From: Eremomyces bilateralis CBS 781.70
Taxonomy: Eukaryota > Ascomycota > Dothideomycetes > Eremomycetales > Eremomycetaceae
Reading direction: 5' to 3'
NCBI RefSeq assembly: GCF_010015585.1
Contig: NW_022985086.1
Coordinates: 334,773 to 398,772 of the forward strand
Length of the DNA: 64,000 bases
The position numbers and the translations under genes were made by a program. Numbering within the stretch: position 1 is the stretch's first letter; every line of letters starts with the position of its first letter. The notes beneath the pieces were generated by a model. That model ran no database searches. It was not told the origin of the DNA and was given only the letters and a program-made list of their open reading frames with translations. Positions 58,967 through 64,000 of this stretch are shown piece after piece.

Positions 58967-60720
58967 TCACTTGTACAGGTGATAATCATGCGACTTACTG
59001 CCACACTTCTTGTCCGCATACCTCCTCCTCGCCGTCTGCAGGTCAAAGTTCCTCTTGAGCAGCTGCTTGTTCCAACGCTTCGCCAACCGCGCCGCCGGCG
59101 CCCCCCTGCGCGCGACCGTGGTAGTATTAAGGTTCAACCCCTCAAAGCTTATACTATACGTTCCGACCGCGGCAGCGATGCCCTTGGTGTTGACCTCGAA
59201 CGCGTCCAGGGCAAGGTTGGTCACGTTGTCACCCGCCTGGTGGTAATTGACGTCATATGGCACGCCGGCCTCGCCGCCGAACTGGGCAGCTTCCTCCTCC
59301 GTCTTGATGCCCTCTGCGCCGGTGAAGGTGCCTCCGCTGGCGATGCCGACGTCGAGGAACGGGCCATAGTCGGATCGGCCATCAAATTCGGTGGCGGTGA
59401 AGTTCAGGCCCTTCTTGGTGTAAAAGTCCTCGAAGAAATGCTCGAGCTCCGCGGACCCAGGCGGGCCGGTGAGGTTGAAGGTCGATCCGTCGCCGTCGTA
59501 GATGGCGTAGTAGTAGTTCGGGCTGGCAATCATGTCGAAGTTGAGGTACGCCTTGATCTTGGCCGCCTCGGGTTCGGACAACGTCGCAACGTAGTAGGTG
59601 CTGCCGAGCAGGCCTTCTTCTTCACCGGACCACCAGCCGAAGCGAACTGCATTCTTAGTCTTGAAGCGAGCAAGGTCTTTTGCGACTTCGAGGAGGCCGC
59701 AGATGCCGGAGCCGTCGTCGTTGATGCCGGGACCCTCAGCAACCGAATCGCTATGAGCTCCGACTGCAAGGATGTTGTCCTGGTCACCACCCTTTGTTGT
59801 GGCAAGGACGTTATTACTTAATACGTGTCAGTGGAACCGATCGCGTTTTCGACTAGGGCTCGCTTACGTGAATGTTTCCTTGATGACACTGTAGGTGGAG
59901 AGCTCCCCAATAACTTCCGCGCCACCTTGGATCTTCGCAATGACAGCAGCGCCGGCTTCCTGGGACAGGCCAACGGTCGGAACGTATGGTCTATCAGGAC
60001 TAGGAACCCCCAGAGTTCCATTCAAATCCCCAGGGACATTGTTATAAATAACGGCCCCCACAGCGCCCGCGAGACCAGCGCTCACACTCTTCGCACCAAA
60101 CTCGCATTCACCACGAGAGATGAGAGCGATTTTCCCCGAGAGCTCGGCGGGGTAATCAGACTATTTTCGTTAGAGTTCCACGGCATAAACAGATCCTGTG
60201 CTCGTGCAGGAAATGACCTACCGCTTCGCAGCCAAGGTTGTCCACAATCACGAGCGGCGAAGTAGCATTGCCTGATGGTGAGTAAGAGAAGATAGAGGTA
60301 CTCTGTTTCTCTCCATCAAGGGTGAAGTTTGCGTCACCCGACTCTTGGATCAACGCTGACCAAGGCTGCAGTGTCACGTTGTAGTAGTTGAGCTTGCTCA
60401 ATTCCTTGTACAGGAAGTCAACGGTATCGTTATGGCCTTTCGAGCCAGCCAGTCGATTCCTCCCCTCCGTGGCGTACGCAAAGTCTTCGAGAGTCTGCGC
60501 GCAGTCAAGCAGGCTCTTCTCTTTCACGAGGTGCTGAAGTCCTTTCTGCTCAAATTGTTAAAAGGCTATGCCAATACTTGAGGAAGTTCATTCTCGAACA
60601 TACCGATGAGGCCCACGGTTTCTTCCAGAACTCGGCGTGAACATCAGCGCCTTCATTATCCACATCCTGTGCAAATGTAGCCGTCGCCGCGAGGGCGAGA
60701 ATACCCAATTGACGAAACAT
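58967..60720 (-). CDS. Secreted or vacuolar M28 aminopeptidase with PA domain (aminopeptidase Y / Lap2 type)
   Basis: The exons are 60720-60604, 60545-60222, 60160-59868 and 59816-58967 (introns 58, 61 and 51 nt), giving 527 residues. The signal peptide is MFRQLGILALAATATFA. A PA domain (ALISRGECEFGAKSVSAGLA, AVIYNNVPGDLNG) lies at about residues 150-250. The M28A di-zinc site is complete: His in VGAHSDSV, Asp in GPGINDDGSG, Glu-Glu in SGEEEGLLGS, Asp in YLNFDMIAS and His in NYHQAGDN. It removes N-terminal residues from peptides. Many N-glycosylation sites and the basic C-terminus fit a secreted or vacuolar enzyme, as in Aspergillus Lap2 and yeast Ape3. A GT-AG model without gaps joins all conserved blocks. 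Confidence 0.93.
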
Positions 60721-63515
60721 GTTGAATTGCAGTACGATATCGTTTGCTCTGGCGGCTCTCAATTGATACGATCGATGATAGAGAGTCAACGAAGCGCTGA
60801 TACAGGCAGATCAGCACGCAATGGTGCGCAATGGCAGCTCTTTATAGTTGCGGACAGCTCGAGCGTGGACCATCTTTGTCGGCTAATTATCATGGCAGGG
60901 TGATGATCGAGGACTAGGCAAGCATCGCAGTGAGATGCAGTTGAGCTCACGACGATCATTTCTCAAACCGCAGAACCATGGACGAACGGCCGCCTCCGAA
61001 CTGACCGTTTGTCGGGGGATACTGCTGGACTTGGCTCACAGGGCCGACATTACTCGCGCCCCACGTCCATTAGGAACAATGATACCCAAGACGACATGGC
61101 ATCTAATAATTTCTGCAAGGAAGCTGAATAAAATCGGCATGTCTGCCAAGAAATGTTAATCAAACTTTGGGGAAGGTAGGGAAATGAAGATACTCGCGAC
61201 TAGGTGCGGCCCGCGAATCTGGGAAACAAAAGGAAGGTTTAGGGATCATCCTATAATACCACCACATAGCCAAGGGCCCAGCCAAGCAAACCGTTTATGG
61301 CGCGAAACCTGAACATCGGTAGAGAAGCTGTAGTGGATATTGACCAGACCATGACTGCGGGGGTCGGCTTATCGTTGAACAGGGCTGTAAATTCGCCGAT
61401 TAGATACCTTCCTTATCGAAACAAGTCGAGGTGCGTCCGTTCAATTTCGATGGTGATGATGTGACTGGGACCTGGAATCAAGTACTCCGTCCCTATCACT
61501 TTCAAATTAGAGGGCTCTACAAGGAGCCATAAACTTGGTTGTCATGTGAAGAAGGTTCCGATGGAATCACACATATCGATCCTAGCCCGGTCCACCATGT
61601 ATCCAAAACGATATAAGATCGCGCCTAGAAATCAACCTCTGCTTGCGCTCCGGCGAATTCGATATATTGTGTATTGTGTAAACATTTGTGTTGGTGCAAC
61701 GAAGTCGCGCAGAATGCTAGTTTCGTCGCCAGCTCGCCTGTTGTCGATGGTGAGTTTTATGCCCCTGGCATCGTGCACTGCGGATCTGCGCCTAATAGAG
61801 AAGGTGACCCTCAGCGTGCGCCACAGCCTTGCAAGGCCAGCCCTTGAGTGACGGGCTTGAGATATGCCGCCAAGGTGAGTTGACAGATGATAGGAGAATC
61901 GTGATAAAATGCGTGATCACTTTGTCGCACGCATTTAGGATATGCTGATGCACAAACCGGGGGTTCAGAGGTAGGGATTGACTCTGCACACAATCAGGGG
62001 TGATGTGTATTGCCTCTCTGTGACTTGCCAGAATGGGCGCAATCCACTGTTCCGGCGGTTCCAGGCTCAACTTCGATTAAGTAGGACAAGGGGGATGGAG
62101 ATGGGGGATGGAGATGAGCACTGGGCACGCCACATGCCTGTCTGGCATACCCCAAAGCTTCTTATGGGGCTAGATAAAGCTTGCACTGGTGTATATGACC
62201 AAGAAGATCATGATTGGATTCAAAATTTCAAAGTTTCAAGGCCAACTCAATGTGACTGGTGCACAGGACATCTGGGCTATATAATTCAGGGAGCTGGAGG
62301 TATGCACCTGCTTCTGAGTTTGTCGCCAATGTAGATGGCGTCATCTCGAACAGATATCATTACTGGCATGTTGCGACTTGCTCTATCCAGGTCGGACAAC
62401 TGGGGTATCTTCACCGTGGCCTGGGAATAAGTAGGAGGAAATCGCTCAGGATAATCCATACACGATAGTCTCGATCAGGCGGAAAGGTTTGCTGATTCAG
62501 CTATGTGGTAAAAGGTCTAGAGCTGAGAAATGGGGGACATAGTAGGAGCAGCACACACAAATTAGTTCGCAAATGGATAAAAACGCTGCCATAGGAAGCA
62601 GAAACGAGTACAAGCAGGTAAATATACGTGGACACTGTACATCATCTCCAATTGACAAGTATCCATAGACACCTATTGGGATAATATTGCCATTATGGAT
62701 TAAATATTTATTGAAGAGTTCAGATAAGTTCGTTGCAGACGAGACGTACAGCATGAAGTTGATGCTGAATTGCTGATTGAGGCCGGCACGTGACAATATC
62801 AGGAGCTTCCCTCATCACGTGCGGGTGAAGCTCATTTCACACCCCGCTGTGCTCCATTCACACCCGCCACCCCGCTCCATTCACACCCTACCTGGTCACA
62901 TGACATACCAATCCCTTCGAATCTCTGACGCAGATTGGGATGGTCAAGTATATGATGCTTTATACGAGTCAAGCCGACCATTCTGCGTTCAAACTCTGTA
63001 ATTCAATGTATCTAACCTTACAGAGGATCACGGATGATCAAAAATGCTAACTTAGGTCCTCGTTTCACTCAAAAGAAGCTGGCGTAAGGCCGCTGATGCG
63101 CTCTTGGATGAGATCGCTGAACGACGTCTCCCCTGGTCGATAGTTCGCAAGTAACCTTCGTGCTTCTTCCGTAATTTCCTGCCCGTTCATCTGCAGCGGA
63201 GGGGCTGGCTAGGGCTGTGCTCCTCCGACCGATCTTTGGTGTTGTAATGGTGTTGCACGTACCTGTTCGAAGGCAGACGGGAGTCGACGCGAAGAAGGGT
63301 CGTTTGGCCGGTCTCTTAGTCTAGGAGGAAGTCGTGCCATAGCTGGATCGCGTACTGTCGCGAAGGATCCGGGTAGTGGGAGTGTAGGTAACTTGTAAAA
63401 CCAATAGGAGTCGATCATAGGAAGCTGGATTTGCGTATTTTGTGATAGACAACGTCGAATAGTTATGGAAGCAAGGAAGTCCAAGAGAAGTCTGATGTAT
63501 GTGTGTGCGTGGAGA
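60721..63515. other. 2.8-kb stretch with no supported gene
   Basis: Promoter side of the aminopeptidase, then AT-richer spacer. At about 62831-62890 a short imperfect direct repeat (ctccattcacaccc) occurs twice, with a third partial copy (catttcacacccc). Short open frames show no known domain. The stretch may include the non-coding end of the adjacent transposase element. Confidence 0.4.
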
Positions 63516-64000
63516 CTAGTTCGAGTAATCTCCTGAGCGCTCTTCATCTCTTTGTTGACGCTCTTCATTTCTCTGTTGACGCTCTTCATTTCTCTGTTGA
63601 CGCTCTTCATTTCTCTGTCGCCGCTCTTCATCTCTCCGTCGACGTTCTTCAAGCCTGATTCGAATGATACTTCGATACATCTTCTTAAGCGCTTGCGGAG
63701 AAACATGTTGGATCACTTCCGGAGAGAAAACGGCGCGATACTTCGGATTGACACGGATTGCAGAGTCCTCCATTGCGACAGTAGCCTCATGGTTTGTACG
63801 ACGGATTGAATGCGTTAATTGATCGATGGTATTCATTATATCGCCTCGTCGAAGCGTGATCCGTCGCTTAATAGTTGCATGAGAACTCTCGGCCCTCGAT
63901 GTCGTACGATGCCCAAAGTTGCGATGCAGGTTTGTCCATGCAGCAGACCAGAGGTGTCGCGTATCGTAATGTTCGTGCCGGAAGTATTCGATGATATCTG
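63516..64000 (-). mobile_element. Mutator-like (MULE) transposase, C-terminal part, cut by the window edge
   Basis: The frame is open from the right edge to a stop at 63516-63518. The edge-proximal part (EYFRHEHYDTRHLWSAAWTN, then NLHRNFGHRTTSRAESSHAT and IKRRITLRRGDI) matches the C-terminal end of the MULE transposase catalytic region. That region has a conserved W-T-x-x-H-x-x-F-G-x-x-T-T-S-R-A-E-x-x-H block containing a catalytic acidic residue. After it comes a helical region and a Glu/Arg/Gln coiled-coil encoded by 21-bp tandem repeats. Its terminal inverted repeats were not identified. The element lies to the right of the aminopeptidase gene and continues outside the window, so activity cannot be judged. 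Confidence 0.7.
63538..63651. repeat. 21-bp tandem repeat (about five units) inside the transposase frame
   Basis: The unit cgctcttcatttctctgttga recurs with few changes. On the minus strand each unit encodes seven residues (RNEERQQ type), so length changes keep the frame. Seen directly. Confidence 0.9.

Overview
This is nuclear DNA of a filamentous ascomycete, most likely a member of the Eurotiomycetes (Aspergillus/Penicillium-like). The evidence is the short spliceosomal introns (mostly 46-88 nt, GT-AG, with CTAAC-like branch sites), pyrimidine-rich leaders, and a typical fungal gene set: NADH-GOGAT, Pmt2-type mannosyltransferase, a VTC subunit, a HET protein, an M28 aminopeptidase and a TauD-type dioxygenase. 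No rRNA gene, CRISPR array or convincing tRNA gene was found. All exon boundaries were derived by reading the sequence.

Left part (1-9.4 kb): the tail of a membrane-anchored protein, a phosphopantothenoylcysteine decarboxylase (CoA synthesis), a small single-membrane-span protein, glutathione reductase, a large disordered protein and a small secreted Cys-rich protein. A 4.5-kb gene-poor stretch follows. Glutamate synthase (13.96-20.55 kb, 2136 aa, four exons) assimilates nitrogen. Next come an intronless, bacterial-type phosphoenolpyruvate synthase (22.3-24.7 kb) and, tail to tail with it, a lactate-dehydrogenase-fold protein (25.3-26.3 kb). The pair looks like a lactate/pyruvate-to-PEP module, but the LDH-like protein lacks two key catalytic residues.

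Middle part (28-41.2 kb): an accessory region with decayed genes and mobile-element scars. It holds a broken Nudix relic, an ankyrin-repeat gene with a damaged 5' end, an intact Nudix (DUF4743-type) gene, a TauD gene with a GA instead of GT splice donor, other coding relics, and four solo LTRs of two families. Each LTR is flanked by a perfect 5-bp target-site duplication.

Right part (41.4-64 kb): Pmt2-type mannosyltransferase, an MFS sugar transporter with a long N-terminal extension that has no visible ATG, a HET-domain protein, a WW-domain Gly/Gln/His-rich protein, a Trm9-type tRNA methyltransferase, a Vtc2/3-type SPX protein, an M28 aminopeptidase and, at the right edge, part of a Mutator-like transposase. 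The housekeeping genes are mostly on the minus strand and are not organised in operons, as expected for a fungus.
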